64,000 nt of DNA from [Phialemoniopsis] sp. UDSM-2020 (GCA_018873225.1 JAEILZ010000002.1:1612001-1676000); one strand, 5' to 3'. Counted from the stretch's first letter, positions 1 through 14,208 are shown. Notes: generated by a model not told the origin, from the letters alone. Numbers and translations: made by a program.

Positions 1-2962
1 TGTTTTGGCTCGTGCCATGTGCTCCCTCTTTGTCACAATTCTTTTCGAGGCAAAAACGGACAGAAAGCCACTGGCTAATTGCGAGACATTCTGACACACA
101 AGTGCCACGAGGCCCGGGATCACAATGGGGTTGACAGTTGACGGGCGGAAGGGCACGGCAAGCCGGGACAGGAATGATGTGGTTTGAGAAAGGCCGGCGC
201 CAGTCGCCAAAACGGTTCGAAGACCGTTTACCATTTTTCGCTCTTTGGCGACCATGACGTCATTCTTGCGATGGCGTCTTGGGGCCGCCTGTGTCGTCGG
301 CGCATCTTCCCGCACTCTTTGGCGGCCAGTCTCCACCAACATACCCTACCTACTCCGTAGATACATTATGCCCCCCCAATTTGTTTCACAAGATAAGGTC
401 AGGATGACGGGACTTGGGCGGATAGCACGGGTATTTGGCCCCAAACAACGTAAAGCTCGCGCAAGCTGGGTGGCGCCGGCGCATGGGCCGCACCAGACAG
501 AAAAGACAAGCACCAAAAACTAGAGACTGACTTGCGGAGATTGGCTGCACGGGGATCATGCCGACGACGAGACAGGCATGGGACGGGTCTTGGCTCGATA
601 AAAGGGTACTTTGAACAATCTACGTCCGTGGGGTTTATTGGTGTCGGGGTCGACAAAAGATGGTCGAGAGAGCCTGGGCGACAGAATTGGACAGACGAGC
701 GACGTACGTAACGGAGATTGTGGCGACCGGGCCAGCCACAGCGAACCACCCACTCACTTGCGTGCTTGCTGATTTGAGGATAAAAATATGGCAGCGCGGC
801 GATCTGAAGCCCATGATGTACGTCTGGCTAGCGAGGGCGATATCTTTGTCGATCCGTCGGCGGTGATGATCAGGTTTGATCACCGTGACTCACGGCTTCT
901 CATCGGCACGCAAGGGATGACCGCCGGTGAAGTCGCCAATAGGTAGCCCATGCATTCCTCCCCGTCGGATACTAGCAATCATAAGGGCTGGCTGCGACAG
1001 AAAACGCTTTTGGCCTTCAGGTCAGGCGGGCCTAGAACCAGTGGCAAGAACAACGAGCCGACACAGCCACGCATTTACTGCTGGAAGCTCAGTAGATACT
1101 TACTTAGTTATCAGAGAGGACCAAAGGACGACCCTGCAGATGGATGCACGCTACGACAAGCCTAATGACTACCTACGGGATCAACAGGTCACAAGAGGCA
1201 AGTCAAGTGTGTGTTTGAAGATGCGGTGTAGATGCGAGTGTCGGACCTGGTAAACGGCATTCCTCATAGGGGCCACCGTCTCAGGCCTTCTTCTCTCTTC
1301 ACCCGCCCGCGCTGCAATATCCAATCGACCACGCTGAAAGGAAGGCCCTGGTAACGCACCAGCCATAGTACCTCGGACAGACCGCGCGGCGGCACGCAGC
1401 TTGAGGTACTCTAGCAAGGCCGGGACACCCTCACATCCTTGTCGCACTTGTCGTCTTTGTATTCCCCACTCAAGCCACGACACAAGATGGCCTGATGGGG
1501 GGGATGGAAAGAGGACCGTAGCGGCGCCGCTGGTCTCGATGTGCTGGTGGCTTTGTCTCGCACTAACAATTATTTAATTTAGGGCCTTTCTGGGCTACAG
1601 GGGCGCTGTGGCTCCCTGGTCCATGCCTCGTGAAATCCCATGTTCCTCCAAAACTGTCGTTGGCCAGCCGCCGTTTTTGTGTGTGCGCGCGCGTAAAGAG
1701 TATGGATGCCATGCATCCATATCACTTGACTTGGTACTTTATTTATTCGCATGCCCAGTGCCTCAAATACCTTGTCATCTTGGAAGAACGGAGGAGACGA
1801 AAGAGAGAGAAAAAAGATGGAAAAATAATAATAAAGATACCTAGGTACTTTAGACAGAGGCGCAACTGTGGCGGGCCTTTTTCCCTCGTTCCCCGTTTCG
1901 CTCAAAGATGGCGGCGAGTGGAGGACCCCTGTCTCGACGTCTGCGCCATTGTTGCGATACTTTGGCCTCATGTATCTTTTCTCTATTTCCATTTCCCTTC
2001 CCTTCTCCGACATGCCCCAACTCGGTCTCTCCACCCCACTCCCTCTCACCTGGGTAGAGGAGGGTCCCGCCTCGGCCATCGTCAGCCAGCTCATGCGATC
2101 CACCGTATCGTCTTTTCCGTTTCACACCCTCCTCTCCGTCTATCCATACGCCCCGTACACATTTCGACACCCATGCACACGCTCTTCTCTCGACTTTCTC
2201 ACACACTGATCGAGGTGCCTAAGTACCCGCATCTCTTCTCTCCTCCTCCCTCCCCCCCCCCCGGTCGTGCCTCAGACAGAAAGAGAAAAGAACCGCACAA
2301 GGTCTTAAAGCCCAGCATCTGTCGCCCATTCCATCATATATCCCAGGGGTCTCCACTGTGACCCTGTCAATGTATTGTCGGGTGCTTTGACTCTGCTACT
2401 TGCTATCCTCTCTCGACTCGAAAAAAAGAGGTATATACAATAGCCACACCCTTCATCCAGAGACAGCCTTCTGGGCTCATATAACACTCTATCTATTTCT
2501 TTTTACCGCCTCGTCTCTCGTTGCTCTGACACAAAACGCAAAACTCGGCCCCAACTTGGCCCTTTGGACTCTATTAGGTCTGTCTCTCGTTCGCACCTGA
2601 CCTGCCCGCGTTTCAAAAAAAAAACACGACAACTATCGCAACTACTCGCTACCCTTTTTTTCTTCTCAACACCGCCGTTTTAATTCTGTTTCACCGGTTA
2701 CATCACACGCAGTCTTGATGTTCTCATGAGCCCCCAACACGCCGTGAACAGCCATCTGTACTAGGACCCTCTTCCTCGGACGACTTAATACACCCTTCAC
2801 CAACACATTCGAACACAAAATCTGCGGAAAACCCGTCTTTTGTTACCTCTCCGGTCAAGGCAGCGGACTCACTGCCGGGGATCAATCTGGTCTCATCACC
2901 TGCGCAGCTGCTGATCTCACTGAAATCTTGCTGTCCTCGGACGGCCGACGCCAGACTTCATC
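1..2962. other. Intergenic / long promoter-leader region
   Basis: I see no convincing gene here. The open frames overlap each other on both strands and look like chance. From about 1,960 the plus strand becomes rich in pyrimidines (runs of CTC, TCTC, CCCTC), which is usual for fungal promoters and 5' leaders, and this continues up to the start codon of the Grainyhead-like gene. Two palindromic motifs that recur in other intergenic parts of the window are present: TACTCCGTA at 351-359 and TACCTAGGTA at 1838-1847. Confidence 0.6.
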
Positions 2963-5738
2963 ATGTTTCGCCAAAGGTAGGCTACCTTTCCCTTACCGGC
3001 TTTGTCTCGCGGAGCACTCTGAGAGGTTGGGTGCAGGCACTGTTGCAGTGCAACCATCCAGACTTTCCAGCGCATGCCTCTGGGCCATTCCTTCGTTTGC
3101 GCTCTCCTAGGTTCCTATGTAGCTAACATGCGCCTCTCTCTACCAACAGAACGAGCTCCCAAAAGCCGGGAGATGAGTTGTTGGCCAACTTCAGACAACA
3201 GTTCCCCGAGGTGGCCACTGCTCCATCCTCGACATCGCCTGCGGGCCCAGCCAGCACAGTAACCGCAGACCAAACAGGTATGCCTGTTACTGGCCAGGAG
3301 CGGTATGTATCGAATTTCCATTCTTGTCTCTGATCCTGCGCCCTTGCTGGTATTGCTCCTTGGTCCTCTTAACCACAAGTATCCTGGGAGCTTGTGGGTA
3401 AGATCGCGGGGTAGCCGCGCGCGACATCAACCAGGTACTACCTGGTGATCTGGAAGAAAATACTGCCTTCAGGGCACCCTTTCCTTTATCGTTGATTCCG
3501 TAGCTAACATATGTCGAATGTAGAAGTCACAGCCTCAGTCATGAAGCCTTTCGTGACCAGGATCCTACCCCGCGCGCATCGGGAAACGATCCGTGGAGAT
3601 TCACGCCCTCGTTGCTGGACCCCAACTCTTTCTCTTTCGCCAGCTTCGCCAATCAACCTCCCGGGTACTACACTCCTACTCCAGGAGGGACAAACACCCT
3701 CTATCATCCTCAAGCTGGTGATTTACACACCCCGACACTCGGCTTGGGCATGGGACTGGGTACGCCGCTTTCCATGCCGACGACTGAGGGCGCAATTCAC
3801 CCTGGCTCTACCATGATGGACTTGGCCGGATTCCAACAGGGCCTGCACCAACAGCATTTCCAGCCTTTCAACCCCTTCATCCAGCCACCTGCTCCTCAGC
3901 CATCCTTTGCGCCGTCAACCTTTGTCCACCAAGACACAGGTTATGAGACTATGGATCAGGATGGGTCCCCTATGGATTCCGACCATGCGGACGAGCGCAT
4001 GGGCTCTATCGATGATGCCTTCCACAATCAGTCCCCGATGGTCGGGTTTCAGCCCAGACAGTTCGGGATGGTGATGAATGCCGGACTTCCACCCTCGGCG
4101 GAGAAATTCCGCTTTCACTCGACTCTCAATGCGCCGACTGCAATGATCAAACATGCCGACGAGATCCCGGTCACCTACTTGAACAAAGGGCAGGCGTACT
4201 CGCTCTCCATTATTGACACAGCCTCGACCTTGCCGATAGTCCCGGGAACCCGCTACCGTACCTTCGTTCGCGTTTCCTTCGAGGATGAACAACAACGCCA
4301 GAAGCCAGGGGTTTGCTGGAGTCTTTGGAAGGAGGGGCGCGGTACGAATGAGGCCCACCAACGGGGCGGAAAGTTGCAGGCTGTGGAATATGTCGAAGCT
4401 GGGCAACCGGCCGAGGGGGACGACAAGAGAACGCGAGTCGAACTCGAGTCATCCTCATTTGACGGCTTTTCGGTCATTTGGACTCCTGGCGTCAACGGAG
4501 TAGGCGAATGCAACATCGCGGTCCGCTTCAACTTTCTCTCTACCGACTTTAGCCACTCTAAGGGAGTCAAAGGCATACCGGTTCGTCTCTGCGCAAAGAC
4601 CACTGCCATATCTGCGGACCTAGCGTCATCCAGCCCGGATTCCTCCACAGCCGACATCTGCTACTGCAAGGTCAAACTCTTCAGAGACCACGGTGCCGAG
4701 CGAAAGCTTTCGAATGATATTGCACATGTCAAGAAGACCATCGATAAGCTCAAGCAGCAGATCACCCAAGCTGAAAGTGGTATGAAGGACTTCGGCAAGC
4801 GCAAGCGGCCCAGCGGGTCGCAAGCCAAAGCTCACGATGCGCAAAGAGTTGGAAAAGTCCAAAAGCACAAACGTACATGGTCCATGTCGTCTACAAGTTC
4901 GGCAGGAGGCGGCCGTCTCCCCATTGAAGAAGACCTCCACTTCAAGCTACAGACGCTGCAGGACATGTTCACTAGCACAAGACCTGTTAGTGTCCTCTAC
5001 CTGAAAGGCGAAGGCTTGGACGACCCCGACTTGCACCCAGTTTCGCTACCCGGAGAAGCAGCCGACATTTCCAAGGTCGAGTCGCGGGAGGGCAGCAATG
5101 CTTGGCAGGCGCGCAGTGGACGAAGTTCTATTGCAGGTTCTTCGCTGGTGTCGCCGTCACCAAGCTCATTATCTCTACACTCGCAAGTTTCGATCGCGGG
5201 ACCGAATGCTCAATGGCAGGAATTCCGCGATGATCCTTCTTCGACGAGATCCGGTTCCGACCAGCCCACCAAGGTCAACAAGATGGATGATGCTGGTACA
5301 CTGAGTGGCTGGATCGAGGCCCTTGGGGTAGACCAGACGTACCGACCTCCTCCTGAGCGAACGGCGAAACCCGTTGCTTGCTTCTACATTCTACGACGCA
5401 ACACCTCCGATCCTGAGGCTCGCGAGTTCCACCGTGCCGTCTATCTCATGCAGCGAACCCTGCAGGAGTTTGTTATACGGGTGGCGGCAAAATGGAACCT
5501 CGATCCGTCCAAGGTTGCGAGGACTGTGCATGTCTTGCAGCGAGGCCTTGAAGTCGAGATGGATGACGACGTGATTGCAGAGCTCGGCGAAGGCCAGGAC
5601 ATGCTGCTCGAGGTCAGAGAAGTCGGAAGCTCGTTGCAGGCCAAGAGAGAATGGGAGATGTCACTAGACATCCCCGGCGACGGATCATCGGCACGGACGG
5701 CGACCCAGTCCAGCTATGAGCTCCGTCTTACCTTCTAA
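2963..5738 (+). CDS. grhl: Grainyhead/CP2-type transcription factor
   Basis: Predicted exons are 2963-2976, 3150-3302 and 3524-5738, giving 793 residues. The short first exon (MFRQ...) is chosen because the frame is continuous through two introns with GTAGGC and GTATGT donors and CAG/TAG acceptors. Residues 1-245 are low-complexity and rich in Pro, Gln and Gly. A CP2/Grainyhead DNA-binding domain covers about residues 249-450; it starts at EKFRFHSTLNAPTAMIKHAD and includes the typical ITYLNKGQ-like segment (here VTYLNKGQ). After it come a basic coiled stretch near residue 460 and a C-terminal dimerisation-like region with FYILRRN and RTVHVLQRGLEVEMDDDVI. Fungal Grainyhead-like proteins are nuclear regulators linked to cell-wall remodelling and conidial separation in Neurospora. 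The family assignment is strong; the target genes are not visible. The gene stands alone, with a large gene-free region on its 3' side. Confidence 0.9.
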
Positions 5739-8700
5739 GGGATTTGGCATTCGACTACCCGCCTCACATACTCACACACACCGACACACATTGAAGGATG
5801 CCTTGGATCCGGATCTATATCGCATTGTTAATATTGTCTTCTTGAGGTGCGACTCCCTCGCCATATCAGCATGATGAATACGACTTTCACGGGTTGGGTT
5901 GATTTTTGTTTTACTTTCGTCGGCGTTGTTGATTTTCATCAAGATACCAGGCCCCTGAGAAGGGTCCCTTTTTACCATACATTACTCTCTCCCCTTTGTC
6001 ATGTCACTGGGACGATGTCATCATCTATGCGTTCTAGACGAGGGTTGGGCTTCAAACATTTGTTACATTTCATTTGTCTCTGCTCTGTGGCCATGTGCAG
6101 CAGACGCTCAGTCACAGCAAACGCTCTAGAGTGAGGACACAGAACAGCACCATTTCACTATCATTTCCCACGAAAACTCTTTCCCATCTCGCTTCTGACA
6201 GCCAGTGGCGCGCCCATGTATCATCTATTGCCTTGTGTGACACATACCTTGGCATAATCTCCATTTGACTGCCTACAGTTGCATGGACATGCGTTGGTCT
6301 CCTCCTTCGCCGGCTGCGAAATTGGTCGAGGGCGTTGTTGACGGGGTCCAGGGAACTGCCGCATTGCAACGGCTCCTCTGTCCGGCACGAGTGAGATTGG
6401 AGATACAGACAGACCTGCAAGGCTGCTTTGCGAACAGACACGTGCAAGGATGTTTGCGACGTTTGATGCGGGGAGCAGCCCTTGTCGCCGCAATATTGGG
6501 TTGACTTTGGGTCCAGTGGGTCGTATCTGACGATACGTACTTTGGGCAAAGTCGATGGGTAACAGGAAGGCATGTCAGGGAGCCGGGCTCGTGCTAGCTA
6601 ATGCGGACTCGGTCGGGAAGCCCAACCGGTGCCGGACTGCATCTCCGTTTCCAGCAAGTGGCACGAGATTACGGTCCATGATGGGGTAAGGAATTACCTA
6701 GGAGGTTTTGGTGCAGTTGCGTGGACGAGCAAAGGTGATTGGAGGAAAGGCAAGGAGGGCATGCGTAGGTGCAATTTCGCAATGCACGGCACCCGGGAGG
6801 CGAGGATCTCAAATTCGCAGCGTTTACCAGGGAGACACACGTACACAAACCTACCTATTTCCAAACCGTTCATTCCGAGGCTTCCATTGCCTTTCTACAC
6901 CCACACCTGCCTTATCCACATGCCCTGTTCCTGTCCCACAAGGTGCCAAGGGAGAGAAGAAGAGATCCCCAAGAAGGATGTTGGCAAGGATACTAATGTC
7001 TAATTTAATGTACCTTATGTAATGATAATAGCCTTGTGCGTGTACATAGAGATGTATGGATATGTATTCGAGAAGAAAGGTATTTACAGGTACTTTACCT
7101 ATCACTCGTCCCCTGCACGCGGGTTGAGAATGTGCATTGTTTTGGTACTCATCTCGGTGGGTTGACACTTTAATCTGCAATGACAATGAGGGAGGCTCCC
7201 CGATCTGGCGCCTCGAACCCCTTCAAACACGACCATCATACGCTTAATTACCTAGAGGAGGGCGTTGTGGGCTCTGGTAGGCTGCCTAAAAGGTGGCTAG
7301 CCCGGGCGCCACAGTTTGCGCATTTTATCGATTCTGGGATCGGGGGGACTGGGCTGGGACACCCTGCCTGCGTGCACTCACTACCTGCCACGCCTGCCAA
7401 TCGAGCCCATCCACTCGGGCAATTTCATGCAAATCGGGGTGTGTGGGTGTGTGTGTTTGTTCCATGGAGCCTGGACCGTTGCGTTGGATCTGAGATGGGA
7501 GGGCTGGCACTGCTGGGTGTTCTTCTGGCCCCGCTGTTTCATAGCCCTTGTGGCCATGGGCAATGATGAAATGCTCAATTTCCACTCTTTATTAGAGAGA
7601 TTGGTGGGCAGACCCAGAAAAAGACGTTTGTTGTTTCGACGCGGAAGTCGATGGAAGCTGTTCAGATTGATACAGATATGATCCTTGGGATTCTTTTTTT
7701 AAAATTGGATTCTCTTTTGTAAGTACCAGACATGGGCCGGAGGTTTTGATCCGACCCCACGGTCTCCATATTCCTATCTGGGGATCAAAAACGTATGCTC
7801 AGATGAACGGAGACGCTGTGTATGGAGATGAGCCCAGGTAGGTTGATAATGGGTAGAATTGACTGCCGTATGGGAAAAGATGAAAGCTGCCTCATCGATG
7901 GCATTGTTATCTCGAATTCTAGGGTACCTTAGCCTGATAGGCACTTCTTAGACGATCTTGGTACATTGATGCAACTGCTTGCTTGGTGGTGGTCGGGTCG
8001 GCATGGGGGAGTCTCGAACTAGTAGAGAGCGCGGAAATAAGCAACGACAAGTGCCCTTGAGATGTGCAATGCTTCGTACTTTGTAGATAGATCCCTCCAC
8101 TTGGTCCGAAATTGGAGGAAAGCCGGAGCCTGACCGTTGTCATTACATGCCCAAGAAAAGGAAAAAAAGAAAAACGGCGCATATCTGCCTACAGACACGC
8201 CCTCTTGGAGCAGCCCAACGTCATCCAGGTCAAGCCGGTGGGCTACACGCGCCGCCGGCGCGGAATTGGAGGAATGTGGCGCTCTGAGCACATGGTACCA
8301 CTGCGTGCATGGGGAATGCTCGAGGTATCCATCATTGAAACAGAGATGCTGCAATTGGAGGAAAACGGAGCAGTGGACGGAACGGCGGCTGAGGTTACAC
8401 TGCTCTCGGATTGGCTAGGGTCTTCTACCGTAACGCAGATCGACGTTTTTGCGTCAGGTAGGGCTGGCGCACAGCCACAGTGATCGACGGCGCCAGCTTC
8501 TCCCAGGCGCCAATAGTGGCGTTTCACCGACTACTGGAAGTTGAAAGTGTGGCGAGTGTTGCGCGTCCTCTCGAGTTGTCCTACAGAGTACAGTCTGGTC
8601 AATCAAGGTCTAGGCTGGGCGTGGTATCTAGATGCGAATGGATCGGAGCTTGCAGAGCATCCCGTGTTCCGCGCATTCTCTACCAAGCGCACCAGACTGG

Positions 8701-11700
8701 ACGGCTCTCTTCACTGATGGCTTGCGACGCTGTCAAAGAGTTGGCTGCAAAGACTGTGAAAGAGAAAAACAAAAACCGAATGGGTCCTGACCTCGATAGC
8801 GGAGCTCTCCGCAGGGGCCGGAAGGACCCAAAGAAAAGTTCCCGTGCAATCCCAGCTGAATGGCATTTTGACCGACTTTGATCGACCAGCTGTCGACAAT
8901 GCGCGATCGATCAGAATTATTTCCCAAATGGCACTTGGCGCTACTATCCCATAACGGCCTGACTTGCGAAACTAGACCGTCAGCTCGGGCAGCCTCACTG
9001 GTCGGATGTCCATCCCCGTGTCTTGCCCAACTGTCACTTCCACTCTAGCTCCGTTTCTTCAAATGGCTAAACGACCTAACCGTGCTAACGTGGCTCGACG
9101 TGGCTAATAAGTACCGATGAAGGACAGACGGCGCCGCCGACTAGCGTTTCAATACGTTTGCGGTCCCATCAATTGGCTGGCAGCGCTGGTCGCCGCCAAT
9201 ACTTGCCCAATCCCCGATCACTTGTAGCGCGGGTAGATACGGTAGCACCGGCCTGGCGTTAACGTTAGTTGTCATCCGGCGCTTTGCTTTGCCTACTGTA
9301 CCCATCGTCCAAATTACCCCTGAAACAGATATCGTAGCCCTTTTTTTAACTCTTCGCAAGGAGAGACATCCCCCCCTCAAACCAAAGATCAAAGAAATAA
9401 TAAACAGCCCATATCGACGTCACGCATTCGACACTAGCCAGCCGGTCCTCTCTATTGGTCCCCTCTCAGCACTGGACTGCCGGCAGCGTTCTGTTCCGGT
9501 CGTGGATAGAACCACCAGAGGCCGCTATCGATGCAAACTTCCACAATCGATCGACCAAGGCTGTTTGCCGTAGGCATGCTCCAAAATTATGTGGCCCGTG
9601 ACAAAGTCGAGGTTACGCAATTGTGACCATGGTGCACTCGGCAGCAAATCATCGACTTTTCGCCACGGCCGCACGAGGACGAATGGATTTGGCTCAAATT
9701 CTTCGGACAAGTAGCCGAACGGGTGAGCCCGCACGATCTGGGCTTTCGGCAACGCGGCAGGGCTCTCCCTCTGCCAAGTGCTCCTCTGGGACTGGCATCA
9801 TCAGTGTGTCATGGCAAATGGCGAAAGGATGAGCCAATGCAACGACGACCTGCTCGATAAATCAACCACTTTCAACCTGTCGAGGAAATCTCGGCACCAA
9901 CGAGGACCTCCGCGACTGAGACTCCCCGAGAGCGCCAAGCCGTGGACGAGGTGTCGCTGGGGGGGGGAAAGGGCAAGACCTGCATGTGCCAAAGCCAGAT
10001 CTCTGGGTTTATTCTCCAACAGCGGCAAACTTACCCTCCCTGGGGTCCAGAGGTGGTGTGCAATTAGCGCACACCAAAGGGGACCCTTGGAATGCCTGTC
10101 GCGTCAAAAGACACTCTCCCTACAGTAATACCTTACCAATGGTCCCTTGGTGCAGGCCTCGATTCTATCATCTATCTGCATGCACATCGCCTGCATGCTC
10201 TGCAGCGCGGGGAGGGGGGAGGAGCAGAGGGGTGGACTGGGCGAAAGACTTTGGCGTTCAGCAGCCACTGAGTACCGGTACCTGTGGTGCAAATCTCCCG
10301 CAGGTTGCGCGTACTAAAAAGCCCCAAAAGAAGTCTCACTCGCCACAACCGGCGGCTCGATAGTGGCGTCCGGCAGCACTAGCCGTCAAGAGGCCCGCGT
10401 GAGGGGAAACCGAAGGGAGATGGGGGGTCAGTCAGAGGGGGTGTGTGCTGTACAAGCGTGTGCTCGTGCAGCACAATGACGGGAAGCTTATGTGCGTATT
10501 GCGGATGCGTGTGCTACCCCTTTTAGCACTGCATTCCCGATCCGGGCATTCGACTGCCGATCGCTTCTGGCGGGCCTAGAATCCATTTTCGCCTCCGAGC
10601 CCCTCCGTGGAACGGGGGAGCCGCAAAAAGGCCGAAGCGTGTCAAAGCCGTCGACTACCTAGATGGCCCTGGCTCGGTGCTGCCCAGGCCCTACAAGCAT
10701 TACGGAGCGATGGCCGAGCTGGAAGCGGGTGTAGCGATTGGTCTCTTCGTACGCTCTGGTTAGACTGCCCAGCAACTCGCATGCGTGGTTCGACACCGGG
10801 GCGGCCACACTTGCAGCATCGGTCGATGTGGGATCCGCGTGTTCATCAGGGGCACGAGACCAATCACGACATGGAGAAGCATGCTTTCAGCTGATCAGGG
10901 GCAAGAGATTGAGGGTTGTCTCGCAGCCTCGAAATCGCGGCAGTTCGTTGGACGTGGGGATATCGTTCTGCGACAAGAGGGATGTGCGCCACAGGTCCCC
11001 GGGCAGCAAGCGCGAATGTTTTGACATGGTTTGGGCATTCCCTGCAACTCATATGTGCCGCTCTTGCGCTCCTACAAGTGGACGGAGAAGGGCTATCGAA
11101 TCAAGCCATCTCGTGGGCATCAGCCACACTTGACGCCTTTGGAGAGCACAAGTACCTCTATATCAGAGAGGGTTTTTAGAGTTTTCGCTAGACCGGTGGA
11201 GGGCCCTGTGGCTCCTGTGGCTCGTGAGCACGAAGAGGAGTTGACGAGGAAGACGAGGTGCAGATCCCTCATCACTAGCCACAACGCCACAGTTTGTATG
11301 GGGAGCCAAAAGGTCGCAGTGTCGGCGACGGAGAGGTGCGAGAGGATGGCCAGGCCTGTCTATCGAGGTACTTGGTGAACAAGTTCTTTGCCACATCACA
11401 CTCCAGGTCGGACAGAGAGAGGGGGAGTTGGGGCGGAGAAGGGGTCAAGCCACAGACAAGGTTCGTGGGATAACAACAACCCCTCGTCTCGATGTGTCGC
11501 ATCGAGGCCGTGATCCAATGGCATCACCCGGCCGGTGTCGTTGCTTTCCTCAACGGGTAATACCTCATTCGCCACAAGGGTGGGCGTGGGCATATGAACT
11601 GTGGCTGGGAGGCCGCCCAAAAGGTCGGCAGATCGCAAAAGTCCAGACGAAAGCCACAGTATGGCTTGAGAAGGTTTGGAGCATTGCACCTCGTGGGACA

Positions 11701-14208
11701 GTGATGAGGTGGGGTTGTTCGTCATCGTGGTGGTGATCTACATGTAGTGATGCCAAAAACTATCTAACTTAGACGCATGGCTATCGCTTGAGAAACGCCA
11801 CAGATGGCTTGACCACCCACCATTGGGTAAGGTTTGTGAAAATCGCTATCTTTTTGGGTGGGAGAATTCGAGGGGTCAAGCCACATGCCGAGAGTAAGTC
11901 CAGGGATCGGCGCCTCTAAATTACCTTTTTGAGAAAGCCCTTGCGGATGGGTGTGGTGGTGCGATTGGCCGGATCCGGGCGTTGGGGCGACAAATGATGC
12001 GGGATCGGCGGGGTGGGGTAACGGAGCTGCTTCCATTTTGTTCGGGGAGCGGCACCGTCCCCCCTCCCGTCTTGCCGTCCAACCCCGTTTCACTTGGAGT
12101 CGCACGGCCATCCGCCCATTGCCAAATTGCCCATGCCTTTTCGCGGCGATCGTGACGCAGATATGAATGTGAGATCTGCACAGAATTAGGGAAGGGTCTA
12201 ATTTTCTCCGTAAGGGTCCTGTTGCTATTTTTAGCAGCAGACGACGTCTTCCAGGTATCCTTTGTACCTCGAAGTCGTAGAACTTCGTCTGAGGAGCAGG
12301 TGCTAGCCCATAGGGGAACGGCGAGAGTTCGGAAATCTCGAGCAAGAGGCTATACTGTCTTGTTGTTTGACTGTGGCATATCTACCTATTGACTAGGACC
12401 AACTCCGAGGATTTGGCGCTGCTATGATCTCGGGGCTATGTGTTGCATTTGCATGTCGTTTCAGCTGCCGGTATCATCATGTTATTCTGGATAGCTACGA
12501 GGTTGGTATTTAAGTGGGTGTCGGAATGGTTGACCGTTTTGAATCAATCTCTACCCAAGTTACTAACAAGATGAGTGACCCAGATACGTTTAGGTAGTGG
12601 GATAACCCTGGGTGATCAGGCAAGAATTGAGGTACATCGAGATGGCAAACCGTCAACTAATCTGTCACTCACTTGGTATTTCACGTCTATCGGATGAAAA
12701 CGATTGTGTTCAGGATTGCCAGATGTACGTGATTAGGTCGGTTACGGTTGCAGCCGCAGAGCAGTTTCAGAGCTTGAGTCTGAGCAACGAGAACTTTGCT
12801 CATGTTTGAGCAGCTGCACTTGAGAGACGGCGTCAGCCTTATGAAACAGTAAGCAGCAGACGTGACAATATCACACCATGAATTAGAAAAGTTATGATCG
12901 CGTTTTCCACATAATGTAGAAGGCATAGAGGTGGCCGGGCAGCACCACCAAGCGGCATGGTCACCTTCGAAGCCATTCCATCCATTGATTTAGCTGGGAA
13001 AGTACTTAGATCATTGATGAAGACATCTATGGACTGCAGTAATTCGGCGGGATTACAAGGGAATCACGTTTTTCATTCCCAAACTTCGAAGTTTGCGATT
13101 TCCTCAGAGAGCACCAGGAAAGTTCGGCTGTCCAATGATTGAATGTAGCTAGAATTCGAGCAAATATGAACATCAGAGAAGATGTATTCTCACCGCAATC
13201 CGATGCCTTTGTCATCGGATGGAAATTATCTGCTCTTTCCGTACTGGTGGCAAGCCGATGGGAGTGGTCGGAGTACAATGGATATCTCGAATCAGGGGTA
13301 ATTACCATGGATGCTGTCTGCGAGATGCGTATGAGAACCGCGATGCACTGCAGCGCGAAACCTATGAAGATGATACTTAGCAAGGCATGATCGTAGGGGT
13401 GTGGATGGGAAAAACAGGCTTCAGCACACATACATACCTGACATTTACATCAGTTCCTTCTTTGCGAAAATCGCTTTTGCTCCGTCTTAGGTGTTCCTGC
13501 TTTGCCTCCGTCTGTCGCCCATTCACGTGAGGTCTCTACTTAGATCTCCTATACTTGCATCTGATCTCGAACGCCGTGCCTCTCTTCGATCTTGTGATGA
13601 CTTGATATCAGTCAATCTCAATGCGCCGCAAGTAACTGGACGCTGGCCTCGATAATGAGTTCAAGTAGGGCGAACTGATCCAGACCTGGGCATGAAGAAC
13701 CGGGTCAGACATGTCTCCGCATGCAAGTCTCGTTCCAAGTGGTTATTGAAAATGGATATCGCTGCTAGATTACGTCTTGACCACGTGCTTGACCATACAG
13801 AATTAGGATGTGGGTAAATTTGGGAGTCTCTAGATATGAGGTTGGAGGTCTTGCTATCGTTGTCTGTAATCGATTGGGTTAGACTTGAATTTGAAAGGGA
13901 GGAAAGATATTGTACTGGAATATAGTTTAAGTCGAGGACCATCGGCACCAGGCTTGCGATTACGCGAAAGAGAAAGCCTTGACGATCAAATGGCTTTGAA
14001 CAACTTGTTCATATCATTACTACTTAGACATACTGGTACAAATTGAAGCAGAAGCAGACCCTGCAGAGTGGAAAATTACATGATAGAAACCGGAGGCTGC
14101 GTTCCCCAAGGCCCCGGCATATCCATGTTAGTACAAAGCTTGACAAGAGAGATAGATTTCTTTCCCGCGACAGGCTCTTCACCGTTACCGCCCAAGGCTT
14201 GCGGTCTT
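5739..14208. other. Gene-poor intergenic region, 8.5 kb
   Basis: No open frame here resembles a known family, and none chains into a plausible spliced gene. The part just after 5,739 should be the 3' UTR of the Grainyhead-like gene. Between 11,160 and 11,900 short strings such as GCCACAG and GGTCAAGCCAC recur in both orientations, which may be remnants of repeated DNA. From about 12,350 to 14,100 the sequence becomes visibly richer in A and T. An inverted-repeat element is listed separately at 12,512-12,674. Long non-coding transcripts or very short genes cannot be excluded. Confidence 0.5.
12512..12674 (-). mobile_element. MITE-like element, copy 1
   Basis: This 163-bp non-coding element starts with AAGTGGGTGTC and ends with the degenerate inverse GTCACTCACTT. 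A 7-bp direct repeat, GGTATTT, flanks it exactly (12505-12511 and 12675-12681), as expected for a target-site duplication. Its interior matches the reverse complement of the element at 43,513-43,675, including the strings TCTCTACCCAA and TTAGGTAGTGGGATAA. The same inverted ends, similar length and lack of coding capacity fit a miniature inverted-repeat transposable element. The terminal repeats of this copy are more eroded than those of copy 2, so it is probably older. Strand is given relative to copy 2. Confidence 0.8.

Noticed and set aside
11764..12345. Minus-strand open frame of 193 codons
   Set aside because: No recognisable motif, and a mixed composition rich in Pro, Gly and His; probably a chance frame in GC-rich DNA.
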